DNA from: Phymorhynchus buccinoides
Taxonomy: Eukaryota > Mollusca > Gastropoda > Neogastropoda > Raphitomidae
Assembly: GCA_017654935.2 (NCBI GenBank)
Contig: CM065680.1
Location: 39,154,777-39,218,776, forward strand
DNA length: 64,000 bases
Reading direction: 5' to 3'
Under the pieces are notes generated by a model that worked only from the letters and a program-made list of their open reading frames with translations, was not told the origin of the DNA and searched no databases. The position numbers were made by a program, and so were the translations under genes. Shown here piece by piece: positions 1-12,431 of the stretch (the first letter of the stretch is position 1; each line of letters starts with the position of its first letter).

Positions 1-2
1 GA

Positions 3-353
3 CTGACGTACTTAAAACTACCAAGACTAGAATACAGAAGACTTAGTCAGACCCATCTAATAGAAGTATACAAAATTCTCCGTGGTTTTTATGACTATAC
101 TACCACAAAACAATTACTAACTCTGTGTGAGGATGAAAGAACCCGCAGACATACTTTTAAACTAATAAGTAAAAAAAAACCTACTAATACTAAATTTGCA
201 CAAACTTTTTTCACTAACCGTATTACTAACGCATGGAATAATCTTCCAAATGAAGCAGTAAATGCATCGTCACTAAATGCATTCAAGAACTCATTAGATC
301 GATATTTTCAAAATATTGTGTATTCAGTAAATTTAAATAAATTAGATAAATAA
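3..353 (+). pseudogene. 3' end of a non-LTR retrotransposon ORF2 (5' truncated by window)
   Basis: An open frame of 116 codons runs from the window edge to a TAA at 351. It contains LTYLKLPRLEYRRLSQTHL, IEVYKILRGFYDY and ITNAWNNLPNEAV with SLNAFKNSLD near the end. This R-R-L-x-x-x-L-I-E-V-Y-K-I and W-N-x-L-P pattern is the usual C-terminus after the reverse transcriptase of jockey/CR1-type LINEs. The rest of ORF2 lies before the window. The 3' tail after the stop (354 to about 440) shows no poly-A. Confidence 0.8.
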
Positions 354-689
354 AACACGACTGCCTAAGTAGTCGATCGGCAATGCCGATACAACATAAA
401 TAACAAATAGAACCAATCTAGAGGGCAAAAGGCTGAAAAGCCTATAGTGCCATGATATGATATATCATATATGATATGATAAGACCAAGATCACCGTTCC
501 ACTCTCTGTAGTGTAACTTGACTTTAATTCTTCCGACTGCCAAGGGATGTTTATCCTGCCCCACGCCCAAAGTTATCGGCTTCCTAAGGAGGAACCAGAA
601 GGTGTGCTCCGCTGCTACCATTACCAAAGAGCTTGCATGCAACTTATTACAAGGCCATGGTCAGACCCATATACACAGATTATACAAGC

Positions 690-1322
690 TCGGTCTGAGA
701 CCCACACACTGACAGGCTGACCTCGGACCTCGAGAAGGTGCAGCGCAGAGCATCCAGAACATCCTTAACAGGCACAGAAACACATCCAGTGTCAGATTGA
801 TTCAGAAGCATGCTCCAACAGCTATAATGGTCCTCACTGGCTGAGCACCGCAGAGCATCCAGGCTCACTATGTTCTATAAAATTGTGAATGGACTGGCCT
901 GTGTAAGGTGCAACGCCCTCAAACCCCTACCTCACAGCAGTAGAAGACAGAACCACAACATGCAGTTTCAACGTATATATATCTGCAAGAACCGACTACC
1001 GTAACAACACTTTCTTCCCCCAAACCATCGACTGGAACTCCTTGCCATCAGAAACTGTCCAGTCCCCCACGCTCAGCTCTTTCACCTCGAAGGTGCTGAA
1101 GCTCACCACTTAAAGACCACATACTTTTTTTTTCTTTCTTTTTTCGTGTGGGGCTGGGTATTTTCGGACTAGCCAGGGGTGCCCAGTCTCGCATGCCCTC
1201 TTATCTATCTAGCTTTTGTTTTTGTTTTTTCCCGCGCAGCATAAATTCTTTTAACCCCATTACATGTCAATAATTGCCTGTTAGTGTTACGGCAGGTGGA
1301 CATTACCGGAAGAAGAAGAAGT
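690..1322 (+). mobile_element. Decayed LINE 3' end with (GAA)n tail
   Basis: Frames broken by indels read LEKVQRRASRTSLTG, LTMFYKIVNGLACV and, near 1000, an N-R-L and N-S-L-P-like region typical of the C-terminus of a non-LTR ORF2. The 3' untranslated part ends in GGACATTACCGGAAGAAG with further GAA units at 1308-1322. The same ending, less complete, occurs at 2140-2285 and reversed at 32021-32142, so these are one family. Too degraded to be functional. Confidence 0.7.
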
Positions 1323-2139
1323 CTTCGTTTAGACTGCTTTGGGCGCACAGGATTAAATTTTTTTTTATAGCATAGCATAGCATAGCATTGGCACTTTCAC
1401 AGCTTTTTGCCCGCTATGTAGTTCACAGTGGCTAGAGGTACAGCATTTTTGCAACACTCAGACCATGTTCACTTTTTTTTAATTGTTCATGGAATCATGT
1501 TTCATAGTAACTCTTCCTAGTCGAATTTTTCGTCAACAAATGCATTTTCTTCATTTGTATATTTATCGCATCTTGGTAAGGAATAGGGTTAAGAATATGT
1601 CAGATTGAATGTTTGTAGTTTTTGAAGACATTTGCGCATAATTTATACGTACCGTGATTGAGCGCCGTACCCGTAGCCTGGAGAATTTGAGATACAGGCC
1701 CGTACCCCGAGCCTCTGCCCTGTAGTTTCTCTTGTTTGTATTTTCATTTATTGTTTTGCATTTAGGGTGCTGCTGCATTTGATGATAAGGCATGGCCTAA
1801 TTTATATTGATATTTGTTTGGAAGCAATTTTTTGTCTTCCCAGTGTTTGTCAAAATTATTTTTGAAGCTGTTGAGTGTTCCTGATGTTACTATGGTTTGA
1901 TTTGTCTTTAATTTCTAAAGTCAAAATAATTAAATTATCAAAAAGCAATTAAAAAAAAAATCTTCAACGTTCAACTTCAACTGTTCAAGTCAAAATACTC
2001 AGCCAAGTTCATCTTTTCATCTTTATATATTATCTTAAAACAACAAATGATTATCTAATTTAATACCTAGATCTGAACGTATAAAATAAATAGTAAATAC
2101 CCAACAAAATTGTTCTCTTTATATCCTCTCAATATCATT

Positions 2140-2285
2140 GTAAACAACAAACGCTTTTCTATTACCTAATAATATATTTCTCAATCCTATCTCATCCCGT
2201 GCTGCGCATCTTCGTCTTTGAACCCCTACTATATCTATATGTCAATAATTGCTGATAAATGGCAGGTGGACATTACTGGAAGAAG
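2140..2285 (+). mobile_element. LINE 3' tail copy
   Basis: The segment shares GTGCTGCGCATCTTCGTCTT and GGCAGGTGGACATTACTGGA with the reversed copy at 32021-32142, and the final part also with 1270-1322. It ends in GGAAGAAG. Non-coding remnant of a 5'-truncated insertion. Confidence 0.6.
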
Positions 2286-4415
2286 TGCAAACCAGGTGCA
2301 TCTAAACAGTAAACACCAAATGATATATCAATTTGATGATTTTAGAATCATGTCTTATGAGAGTGGTGGGTTGCAACACATCCCTTAAATGACAATATTT
2401 ATAATTTGGTTAGGCCTATCTGTGTTTTCCTAATTCAGTCCTACCATTCGGTGTCATGACCATTCAACATTCACCATTTGGCATTTTTCGGCACCATTCG
2501 GTGTTTAGTCACACCCCATCCCGTTCTTGCTCCTTCAACGTTGTTGCTCCATTCCGTTGTTGCCCAGGCTTAACCTGGTCTCTATGTGTCCCCATCTCTT
2601 TGCGTCTGAGTCTCCATCTCTATGATACTCTATGTGTCTGTGACGAGGTAATGGGTTAAAAGGCTAAGTCCCTAGGGAAGACTTTAGATAATTTGCCTTT
2701 AGCCCACTTCTCTAGGGTATGGGAGATGAGCAACTTTCCCGGCCCCTTTACATCTAATAAATTTATATTTGTGCCCGGGTTCTGGCTCGTATGGTTGTAA
2801 GAAATACAAGTGGTTGAATTGCTCTAAATGGCAGACAGAGAGAAGTAGGGTTTTACATGAAATTACAAGACTCCCACTCTCATCAGTCTGACCAAAGGGT
2901 TCAGGATTATTTGACACTTGTATTTTATTTACTCCCAAAATCTGCATAAGATTATGCAACAATAATAATAAAGCAGCTCAATGGCGCCAAAACAAAATAT
3001 GGATAAAAACACAATGAAATCCGAAAGGATTTACAAGACTTTTGTCTTTCTATAAGGTTCGCCCCATGCCGGAAGGGTTACTAATTATCTTCAGTGTCCG
3101 TAGGAAAGTTCAAATGATTGGCGCAGTCCGGTGGACTTAGCTGTTTCAAGTTCCTCCGTGGTGATCGGCGAGTGCTGGGTTGGCTGGGCTTGCTCGTCAG
3201 ATGAGAGTAGCTCCCAGTCGTTCCGGTTACGGCTTCGCGGGATGGCACGGTTCAAGCGTGGTCTCCTCGCGGATTCTGGGTGCGGGGCGTCTTTCCCGTC
3301 TTGGTGCTTGGTGGAGTCCGGGATGATCGTCCGGCCCACGATGCCCTGCTGATAATCACAGGAGAAGGTGGATGTAGATCTCTATGGCTTAGAGACAAGG
3401 GGCTTCAGTCGGCAGGGAATTAGTGAATCCCAACCGGCTAGAAGGCTTCCCTTGTACAATAGCACTAGTTAATAAATAAACTGAATTTCAGTTAACAAAC
3501 TGAGATCAGTAAAACATAAAAGGTGATCAATCCATCATCACTCTCCATCCAACACCTGGAAAGGAAGGGTATCATAAAGTGCAAGATTGCGGCCCATAGG
3601 TTTCCTACTAAAAATAGACAAATGGGTTAGTAGGCATAAACTCCGGTTCTGGTACCAAAAGTGTTCAAGTCAAAAACACACACACACAAATAATCAGTGC
3701 ACATAAATAGAATAGAATGTTTACCACTTCTTTTCTATAACATATCTATCTACTCCTTATTCATCATTGAACATAGGATCTAGATCAAAACTAGGGTCAA
3801 ACAAACAACCAGTCTCAATCACCAGTCATCAATAAGACTTACTAGGTGGGCTATTCTGGCTGGGAGAGGTGTTGCTCTAGTCAGTTTCAGCGTCTTGTGT
3901 GAAAAACTTTTTCTCACTACGCCAATTATAGCCTTCACTTTCAAACAATGAAAGCCTGCTATTGGTTTATTACAGTCGACACGTCACAAGATGATGTTCA
4001 GAGTGTACAGAACAATCACGCGCCTATTACATCCTTATCACGTGCCGACATTCAAATCTTTCTCGTGCTCGGAAAGGAAGGGTTGAAAGGGGCCGACTGT
4101 GGTTGTCACTTTCTTGTGATGAGACGGTAGATAAGAGGGGGGGGGGGGGGGTGAAGGGAGATAACCTCTGTAGGTGGTACGTGCCGACCGGGGAGACAAA
4201 TCCCTTACTCGGCGTTCTCTTTGAAGCGGCCGGGCAATTAACGTGGCGGCTGGTCGAGACATGAAAAGGAGAGGGGGGGAGGGGAGAAAGGGGGGGGGGG
4301 TGTAGATAAGAAATAAAGAAAGCGGGTCGCGCGGGACACTTACGTCACAGTGTCCCCGTTTCTGTGTCACTGTCTCTATGTGTCCCCGTCTATGTATGAC
4401 TATGACAGTATGAGT

Positions 4416-4418
<3 letters not shown>

Positions 4419-4479
<61 letters not shown>
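4419..4479. repeat. (GA)n microsatellite
   Basis: About 30 uninterrupted GA units. On the opposite strand it creates a meaningless Leu-Ser run. Confidence 0.95.
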
Positions 4480-4486
<7 letters not shown>

Positions 4487-4575
4487 GGGGGGGGGGAAGG
4501 AAGTGAATTACCAAAAGGTTAATCTCCAGTGCTAAGCCGCTTTGATCTTGAGGGGATGGCTTAACCCATATCCAC

Positions 4576-5063
4576 ATATCGTCGCTGTCCGACGCTAACC
4601 GTGTATCTACAAAATTTGACAAAAATAGATTTTTTACTGAAACTCCTTTCAGTGACCTCACGCAGGTCTTCTATAAATATCTTGTGTCTGCGACCAATGA
4701 AAATGCTCAAATTTGTCACATGATACCACGGAAATAATCGTGTATGTGGCGGGTTGTTGCTGGTTTTGACGCGATAAGCGTGTAACTGGTCACGCTAATC
4801 GTGTAACTGCCGGCAGCTGTCGTATCTCCCATTGTGAGAACTATGCACTAACTTTGTGACTAACCGTGTAACTGAATTATCACGAAAATTTTGGGTGTTA
4901 ATGCAACTTTTATTGTGTCACATGTTTACTCATCGTAAAGAAGAAGGGTCAAGCGTATATCAAATGGGGATTGACTTTGTAGCAGGCGACAATATGTTTT
5001 TTGATGCTCCTGTAAAATCACTGATTGTGTAAATACACGGTTAGCGTCGGACAGTGACGATAT
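4576..5063 (+). mobile_element. 488-bp MITE with long terminal inverted repeats (copy 1)
   Basis: Both ends carry about 35 bp of inverted repeat beginning ATATCGTCRCTGTCCGACGC. A copy of the same length lies inverted at 52420-52907, which fixes the boundaries. The interior repeats the terminal motif (C)TAANCGTGTA several times (for example CGATAAGCGTGTAACT, GCTAATCGTGTAACT, GACTAACCGTGTAACT), possibly extra transposase-binding sites (inference). TA at the boundaries fits a TA target, but the exact duplication is ambiguous. No coding capacity. It lies just upstream of exon 1 of the cadherin gene. Confidence 0.85.
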
Positions 5064-5351
5064 ACTGTGCGAAAGACTTTTAAAACTTAAAGGGCTAGAG
5101 ACACAAATTAATTATTACTTGTAGTTTAGTCTAGATAGTCAATGACCTGGGATATTATTATTTGAAGCTACCAAAAGTTATTACCATTACCAAGCCAATT
5201 ACATAAATTATTTACTGCTTATAAGACAATGGATGCTTTGTTGACATGGGTGCTTCAAAATGTTTGATGTTGGAATTTAATGTTTCATGCTTTGATTTTG
5301 AAAATGTCCACTGACAGTCTTTTTGAAATTACAGGTGGCCTCAGCATCAAG

Positions 5352-5394
5352 ATGAGGTTGCCACTGGCTTTGGTTTTCGCTTTCCTGATTTCAG
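5352..5394 (+). CDS. Cadherin exon 1: start codon and signal peptide
   Basis: The ATG at 5352 opens MRLPLALVFAFLIS, a short basic start followed by a hydrophobic core typical of a secretory signal peptide. The exon ends in phase 1 at a GTATTT donor. A pyrimidine-rich tract ending in ACAG precedes it, so the exon probably begins at 5335 with 17 bases of 5' UTR and a non-coding exon may lie further upstream; none was identified. The following intron (5395-8270) holds a (GT)n array and a minus-strand LINE relic; the rest is AT-rich with nothing recognisable. Confidence 0.75.
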
Positions 5395-6099
5395 GTATTT
5401 TTTTATATATTTTTTATTCTAGTCTTAGTTAATAGATTAGGCACACACACAAAAAATTTTGGTTTCCTGTTTCCCGACCAACTCTAGTTTTTGGCTGCCG
5501 ACCCTATGCTTTTTATTGACGAATGGGAAAAAAAGAAAAAGAAAGAAAGAAACCGAAAGTAAGCGAGCAAACAGAAACATAAAACATCATAAGTGCAAAA
5601 GCCAAAAGAATACACTGTTTTATTAAAATATATATTCACACACATGGACCGAACACAAGTTTTTTAAAAAAGAAGAAAAAAAAAAAGAAGCCTAGTACCT
5701 ACCTACCTACCCTATTTTTCAAACTGATGAAACCCCAAACAGACATATTTTTGGGGGGTCATAGGAAAGATGTACACCGAACGATTTTGGATGTCCTAAT
5801 ACTATACTTAATACTAGTAATATTGTCAGTTTGAGAGAGTCATCCATAAAATCCATAAAACCAGGTTTTATTGATTTGATTGCTATTTATAATATACCAT
5901 GTTTTATTATAACCATAATCATTTTTTTTAAGCTAAACATGTGACTGAACATTTCAAGTCAATTGAATTTGACGTTTTGCTTTAGTTAAAGATTAGAATT
6001 CAAGCACAGCATTTAATTGAATTCTTATTTTATTGCACCTGTCTTTTTCATATATTTTTCCTGAGGGAAAACCCCCAACAACTTAAAACATTTGTATAA

Positions 6100-6100
<1 letters not shown>

Positions 6101-6162
<62 letters not shown>

Positions 6163-6163
6163 C

Positions 6164-6209
<46 letters not shown>

Positions 6210-6225
6210 TGTGTGTGTGTGTGTA
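6101..6225. repeat. (GT)n microsatellite, interrupted
   Basis: Three GT blocks separated by AACACT and TACTA, in cadherin intron 1. Confidence 0.95.
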
Positions 6226-6699
6226 TCAGTTAACCTATCAGTGACAGAAAGAGTGAGACCATAACAATGTTTTCTTCTTCAGAGTTTCACAGCATATTTG
6301 TATTTGATTGCATTATGTTGCCATATATTTTGTACCAGCACAAACCTGTTTGTAATCATAATATCCAAAATCCTTTTTTTTTCTTCGTCAATTATACTGT
6401 ACGAATGTGGAATACACAGTCACGTAAAATCATTTACTCTCACTCTCTTCATCTATTGAAAAAGAAAAAAAGCCCTTAAAACTAAAATATCTTACTCTTG
6501 GATAAATGCTAAAATAGATCTTCTTTGCGGTGTGTGGCCATATTTTCGTGTTCATTATTTTGCCACTGAAGTGAGCAGGTTTAACCACTCTTGCCAGAAG
6601 AAAACTCAAGTAGGCCAGAGAAGAAAACATTTGAGAACTAGTAGTAGTACTGACTAGGCCCTAGAGAGATAGATCTAGAGAGAGGGAAAAAGCACACAC

Positions 6700-7437
6700 A
6701 AAAACGAAGCTGATTGACAGAAGGTCAGTCCAATGACCCCAGAATGGGGCCAGCGGAGATGATGCTCGCTCCCAGAGACCCTGGCTGTGAAACTATCAGG
6801 GGTTCTGGTCTCCAGAGTTAGCTCTGGCGATACTGTGTTCAGCACTGGGGGACAAGGAGCTGTTGGAAGTGACCTCTTCATTGTAGTACAAGCTTGCTCC
6901 TGTTGATGCTCATGGACACCAGGCTGTTGAATGTTTTGTAGAGCATGGTGAGTCTGGTGGCCTGTTGGCGTCTTGCAGATTGCTCCATCCAAGTTGCTGA
7001 AGCATGCTGGTGACACTGGCTGTTTTGTGATAATGATTCAAGACAAACCTAGCCGCTCTGTACTGGATTGCATTGACTGTGTCATTGTCAGTATTCTTGG
7101 TGAAAGGATCCCACACTGAGCATGCATAATTGAGGAGTGGCCTGACAAAGGCCATGTAGGCCGTCTCTCTCAATTCAGTGGAGGTTATCTTGAGGTTCCT
7201 TTGTAGAAATTCAAGGGTCTTGCTAGCCTTTGCTGTGATGGTATTCACATGGACATCCCAGCTTCCAGTTGCCTGCAGAATGACTCCCAAGTGTTTGGCA
7301 GTTTGATCGGTGTCCAATGCTCTGTGTGCTATGTAAATGACAGCGACTGAGTGTCTTGATCCCTTCACTGCCTGCCCCGTGTCTACTATGGGGCCATTTG
7401 CACTATGCTGTACGCCTATTATAACCTTGTCTACCAC
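6700..7437 (-). pseudogene. Non-LTR reverse transcriptase C-terminal fragment
   Basis: The minus strand reads AKHLGVILQATGSWDVHVNT, ITAKASKTLEFLQRNL, FVRPLLNYACSVWDPF and IQYRAARFVLNHYH. These are the H-x-L-G-V, K-A-x-x-x-L-G-F/L-x-x-R-N-L, R-P-x-L-x-Y-A-x-x-x-W-D-P and V-Q-x-R-A-A-R-x-V blocks following the RT catalytic core in jockey/CR1-type LINEs. The upstream RT and endonuclease are missing and the frame breaks near 6990, after which the sequence down to about 6700 is the decayed C-terminus. A dead 5'-truncated insertion in intron 1. Confidence 0.8.
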
Positions 7438-8270
7438 GGGGTGTTTTTGTCATCGAATTTGAAGCGAGTTAAATGGGGAAAATCCCTATAAACTATTCCA
7501 TACTCTTTGAAAAACGTAAATTATCTACAGTTATTTCCTTTTCTCCATCTTTTAAAAATTTGTTTTACTTGTGACATCAACAAATGGATGAGCAGTGGAC
7601 AGGTCAGTGAAGCAACCCCCTGAAGGCCAAATTTGGCTTGACACATAGCAATACAAGAAATCCATTATCTCAGCAGTTAAGCCAACTCTCTGCCACATGC
7701 ATGAGAATTTTAAACCTTATTTGAACTCGCTCTTTAGATTTTCAGGAATATGGAAACAAACTTATGTCTGCGAAAAAGAAGTCCACTGGATATTAAAAGT
7801 TTTTGTGACACTTTCCTTCAGGTCAGTACAGTAAAAACTAGGTATTTATTCACATATAAGCTGCAGAGAAAATTATTCAAACAAAAAAGTTGACAAAGTT
7901 AAGCAAAAGAACCCAGTAGATTTTGCCTTCCTTTGCTGAAAGCAACACAAAAATATAAATTATGCTAGTACAGCACAAGTATTTAAAGATCTAAAACTTT
8001 TTAACATGGGATTTGAATCTATTAAGTGTCAAAACCAGTTTTAATATATTAAGAATAGGCTGAAAATGTGTCTGGAAACAGATTCTATAACACTGATAAA
8101 TAATATAAAATTCGAAGAGACTGATGTGTTAGTAACTGTTACTGTATACTTTCAGTTTCAGTGCAACAAACCTATCAAAGATGGGTCCATTTTGTGGTTT
8201 ATTGACCGTTTCATTTTTTTTTCACTGTGTTACATGCTATTGAATATTGTTTGATATTATTGTTACCCAG

Positions 8271-8363
8271 GAACTCGTGGAACACCAAATATATTGCCAA
8301 CTTTCCAAAACACTCAGGAAGTTCAAAATGTATTGGGGTCACTGAAGGAGGACTTTCCCCTGT
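8271..8363 (+). CDS. Cadherin exon 2: N-terminal segment entering EC1
   Basis: The acceptor TTACCCAG and donor GTAAGT bound 93 bases, phase 1 to phase 1. They encode GTRGTPNILPTFQNTQEVQN and then VLGSLKEDFPL, the end of the signal region and the first strand of EC1. The frame continues directly into exon 3 (PLFETIATI). The next intron (8364-9521) carries a TTAA-flanked MITE at 8389-8635 and otherwise AT-rich sequence without recognisable features. Confidence 0.8.
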
Positions 8364-8388
8364 GTAAGTAATTATTTACCATAGTTAA

Positions 8389-8635
8389 CCCTTTCGCCGT
8401 CAATGTCGCATTTTTGCACCACAATGATTTAACACCCACCCACCCATGTCACTGAAACTCTTGAAATCAGGGTCTGTTATACAATTACATTGTGTTCCTA
8501 AATTAGGGCAGTAAGGATTGACCCGTTTTTAAATGTGCCACAGAGAAATCCCACAATATTGCAGACAAAATCTTTTGTATAGCCAAGTAAGTTTAATGGA
8601 AATGTTTGGCTGAAATATGGCTGGCGGCGAAAGGG
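8389..8635 (+). mobile_element. piggyBac-like MITE, family T1, copy 1
   Basis: Terminal inverted repeats CCCTTTCGCCGTC and TGGCGGCGAAAGGG are bounded on both sides by TTAA (8385-8388 and 8636-8639). A TTAA target and CCC-initial ends are the hallmarks of piggyBac-superfamily elements. The 247-bp interior has no ORF. Other copies: 12719-12957 (inverted), 43444-43677, 48108-48340 and a degraded one at about 63594-63802. Confidence 0.85.
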
Positions 8636-9521
8636 TTAAACGGGGTGGCTCCCCAAACTTGTTACCATTAAATAAATTTGTTCATAACTTTTTTTGATAA
8701 TTGAGCTATCATTTTTTAATGTGGTTTTTTAATCATTGCAAGAAGGGTTAGATATAGTGCATGTTTCCAAGATGCCTTGGATATTTCCAGAAGGTATCGG
8801 TCCATTTTCAGAAAAATCCCTCATTGTAGTGCAAAAAGAAAAAAGAAAAAATAAGAAAGAAAAGAAAAGAAAAAAGCTTTTGCAATTGCAATCTCATCAT
8901 TTGGACAAAATAATCAATGGGTTCTGAAAATTCAAGGAACTTGAGTTAGCCTGGAATTTTAAAATGCGTAGAGCAAACAATGCTTATTCTGGGGGAATAG
9001 ACAGTTTGCAGTAGGCCTATTGGATTTTTTTTGGTTGCAATTCAATGGAGGGTTTCACTTAGAGTGGTTTGCTATGGTAATCTTTGTTCACTTGCACTTT
9101 CCAAAGCATCTTTGAAATACATACTTCAATATTTTGTACATTAAATTTTTTTCACATCCTAGAAACATAAATTGATGGCATGATTATTTGAAGTTATATT
9201 GATGATTTTATAGGTTGCATTTTCTTTTTTTTCTTTTTTGCATTTTCTTGTTTTATTAACTGCTATTGGTAACATGGGAAGAAAAACATAATAAGATGTC
9301 TAAGTTTATCAGTTTTGATAATAAAACATTTCTATGTGAAAGTATAATTTTGCATCAGTTTGCAGACTAAGCTATTTAAAAAAAATACATTTAGTATTGA
9401 AATATAACAATTATTTGTTAATGGATTGTATCATCAAATCTCTTGATTTTTCATGCTGATTTAAAGAAAACTTGCATGGTTGCTAATATTTTTTACTTTT
9501 GTGTGTGTGTGCCTGTTTCAG

Positions 9522-9676
9522 TTGAAACCATTGCCACAATAAGAGCAAGCGAAGGAAACCTTCCTATCACCTACAAAATAAATGATGCTGATTCTTTCTT
9601 TGGTATCGATGAAACAACTGGTGATATCTTCTTGAAGAACATATGGGATTTTGATGAGCTTGACTTTGGAAGTTGG
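9522..9676 (+). CDS. Cadherin exon 3: EC1 core
   Basis: 155 bases between TGTTTCAG and GTTAGT, phase 1 to phase 0. It encodes FETIATIRASEGNLPITYKI and then INDADSFFGIDETTGDIFL, with the EC signature FGIDETTGDIFL (F-x-I-D-x-x-T-G-x-I). It ends DFDELDFGSW, the position where canonical repeats have L-D-x-E. The next intron (9677-10627) contains a hAT-type MITE at 9851-10269. Confidence 0.9.
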
Positions 9677-9850
9677 GTTAGTATTTGCATGTATGAATAT
9701 ACTAAGGCCATGTCAGGGCTGTCACCGCGCTAAAACAGACAGGTATCAGGGGCAGACTAGAGAAGACAGCAAAGGAAAGGGTGGAGAGGTTATAGTGAAT
9801 CCTATAGCAATTATTTTACTATTATCATTACAATATTAGTCATATTATAA

Positions 9851-10269
9851 CAGGGTTTGCACGGTCTTTGGAGGTCTTTTAAAGTCTTTGAGGAACAGAG
9901 CGCCATTTTCAAGTCTTTGAAAATTGGCTTTGCTTTATGAAAATTGAGAAATGGTTTGTGAAAAAGTCATTGATGCCTAAAAACGTCATTGACACCATAA
10001 AATATTTTTTGTTTGCCTCTGGAAATTAATAAAGAAGCAATTTAATTTGACTGTTTCCCATATATAGCAGACGTCCTCGATTTGTCGAGAGTTACTTCCC
10101 TTCACTATATCCAGGTCTTTTGGCCATACCGGTGCAACTTGAATGATCATGATCGAAGCAACCGTCGTCATTGCATGTCGTGAGAGGTCTTTGAAAATAG
10201 GATAAAGGGTCTTTGAAAAAGTGTTTGAAAGTTTATGAATTTTGATATGCAAAATCTGTATGAACCCTG
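9851..10269. mobile_element. hAT-type MITE
   Basis: Ends are CAGGGTTTGCACGG and, inverted, CAGGGTTCATACAG, the CAGGG-type termini typical of hAT elements. Subterminal regions repeat GTCTTTGAAA-like motifs on both sides. Flanking octamers TATTATAA and TATATATA are only partly alike, so the 8-bp target duplication is not proven. No ORF. In cadherin intron 3. Confidence 0.7.
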
Positions 10270-10627
10270 TATATATAATAAGGTAAAGCCACTAAAGGGA
10301 TCTCAGTCTTGAAAATGTGAAATGCTTTTGCCTTTATGCATTGTACTGAAAACGATGGTTCCACCCCTCCATGTGTTCCCCACCATGTTCTCCTATCTCC
10401 ATTCTATTGCCTTCTGCACTCGGTTGCCCTCATAATGCCATCTTCATAGTCTTCGCCTACCAAAGACAACCCTGTCCTAATTTCATTTTCCATTTCAAGT
10501 CGTTGTATGTCATGTTTAATTCTTCAGCTGCATTCCTTTCAGTGAATGCATTTTTGTCAATTGCATATTTGTTTATTAGTTTTTATCCAATCTGCTCATT
10601 GTGAATTTCTTGCAATTTGTTTTTCAG

Positions 10628-10675
10628 AGATACAACTTGATAATAACTGCGACAGACAGTGAAGGTGATACAAAG
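10628..10675 (+). CDS. Cadherin exon 4: EC1 strand with ATDSEGD motif
   Basis: A 48-base phase 0-0 exon encoding RYNLIITATDSEGDTK, the canonical Y-x-L-x-x-x-A-x-D segment of a cadherin repeat whose Asp contributes to calcium binding in the family. The acceptor is TTTTTCAG. The following intron (10676-12431) holds a minus-strand tRNA-derived SINE near 11215-11475 and a (GT)n array at 11645-11715; the remainder is unassigned. Confidence 0.88.
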
Positions 10676-11214
10676 GTAATTGACCTTTTTTCGGATTCTG
10701 TTTTGTTGTGCTTTACCTCAGTACACTGGGTAAAGGAGTGAAAGTTTGTCTTGGTCTGTTTCTGTTTGTTTCTTTGTTATTCATTTTGTTTGTCCCAAGA
10801 ACCACTGGACAGATTCCCTTCAAATTTTGTGTTATGGTGTATCACCTTGAGTAGAAGAGTTCTGTGGACAAGTTATGACCATGCTGACCTTGACTGTGAA
10901 GTGTGACCTTGAAAACGTAAATTTAACGATGTGGCAATATTTTTCACATAATTAGAATTAAAGTGGCCAAACTTGGTATGTCATAGTGCATTGGCTTACA
11001 TTTACAATAATTCTGAATTTGGGTATTGATCAAGGCCAAATTATTATCTTAGTTGTATCTTTCACATTTTTGTTGTTACAGACCCACAATGTGGTGTGTT
11101 GGTCGATTGAAACAAGATCATTTGTTGTACAAAACGTTGATGACTTTGATAGCCCTGACCTTGAACTTTGACCAATGTTTCTTTGAGTGATGCCCTCATC
11201 TGAATGATGGCATG

Positions 11215-11475
11215 GAGTTCCAATTTAGTCTGAGTCTACATGACAGGGCTGATATCCTGACGTCAGCCAGGCCCGGGAGGTCCAGACACCTGCAGTGTTG
11301 GTCAGGAAATTAGAGCAACACTCAGAATCGCATCAGTCAAGTGGATGAGCCAATAGCATTCTCACTCTGATAGGAGTAGGTTCAAGATTGAAAAAAACTC
11401 AAGTCTGATGGGATTCAAACCCAGGCCCTCCTCGTTCATGACACCAAGACTGCACCATGGCAGTTGGTGGAAGTG
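11215..11475 (-). mobile_element. tRNA-derived SINE, type A (minus strand)
   Basis: On the minus strand, TGGTGCAGTCTTGG resembles a polymerase III A box and GGGTTTGAATCCC is a near-perfect B box, spaced as in a tRNA head, followed by a body with no ORF. The rest of a cloverleaf does not fold convincingly, so this is a SINE relic and not a tRNA gene. Outer limits are approximate. Confidence 0.5.
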
Positions 11476-11641
11476 GGACATAATGCTTTTTAGACACATA
11501 TTACATTTAGGCCACCACTCCTCTCAGGGTTTTGTTTGTTTGTTTGTTTTTTAAGCAAAAGCAGTACTGGCAGTTTCAACAAAAACACAAATATTGAGAA
11601 TGAGAGAGACGAATGTTATGTGTGTGCATTTATTCAAATAC

Positions 11642-11644
<3 letters not shown>

Positions 11645-11678
<34 letters not shown>

Positions 11679-11715
11679 TTTGTGTGTGTGTGTGTGTGTA
11701 TGGATGTGTGTTCAT
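11645..11715. repeat. (GT)n microsatellite
   Basis: GT array with one T-rich interruption in cadherin intron 4. Confidence 0.95.
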
Positions 11716-12431
11716 GTGTGTAATTCAATTTGCTTCCTATTGCTATGAGCATGAGGGGGTCTTGATACATTTTTAGATGTAGAGAACTGGGAGTGTGTAC
11801 ACTCCTGGCTAGTCAACCTTTTTGAAGTATTCTCCCTCGGCACACACAGTTTTGGTCATCCTTTGAAAGCAAACTTAACTGCCACCAGACCAGGTTGACC
11901 AAGGCATGTCAAAAGGCTCTCGATGAACGCTCAAGCATTTTTGACCTTCTAGGATTGCGTCCTTTTTAATTGGCTCTTTTATGTAAGATAATAGGGAAAA
12001 TCACAAGAGGCTTAGTGCAAAGTGTCCTAAGTACAGTAGTTGCATTGTCATGATTAAGTAGGAGACCTCAGGTATCAATGCATGGACAGCATATCCAAAG
12101 TGCCTTTGGGTTACTAGGTATTTACGTTTCAATCTGTGGTTATGGCTTTTCTCTCTAAATTAGAGACTGTACTGTACTGTACTGTACTTATTAGAGGAAC
12201 TTAAACAAGCTTTTGAGAAAAACAGTGACGTTTTGTTTGGTATGGGTTGTCAGCAATCCATTTGCAGCATGCAGAATTTTACTGAGAGGGTCTCATCTTG
12301 AAACATCAGAATGGATTATTACTGGGGTTTTTTGGGATTAAGCTTCTGTGTAAATATTTCATTATCTCTCACAATGTGCCAGATGCAGCTGATTAGTAGA
12401 TTTGTAAGAAACACGTTTCTTTTTATTACAG

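Larger units (their letters stand above)
1323..4575. other. Upstream intergenic DNA, no gene recognised
   Basis: Mostly AT-rich sequence. It holds a second LINE-tail copy (2140-2285), a GC-rich patch at 3080-3350 whose short opposite-strand frames show no domain I recognise, a poly-G run at 4138-4151 and a (GA)n array at 4419-4479. No promoter could be placed with confidence. Confidence 0.4.

Noticed and set aside
3091..3339. Possible C-terminus of an LTR-retrotransposon protein on the minus strand
   Set aside because: Only 82 codons in a GC-rich patch, with no integrase, protease or LTR signature nearby.
5064..5334. Cadherin core promoter
   Set aside because: No convincing TATA or initiator could be tied to a transcription start, and the acceptor-like sequence at 5334 suggests an upstream non-coding exon that was not located.
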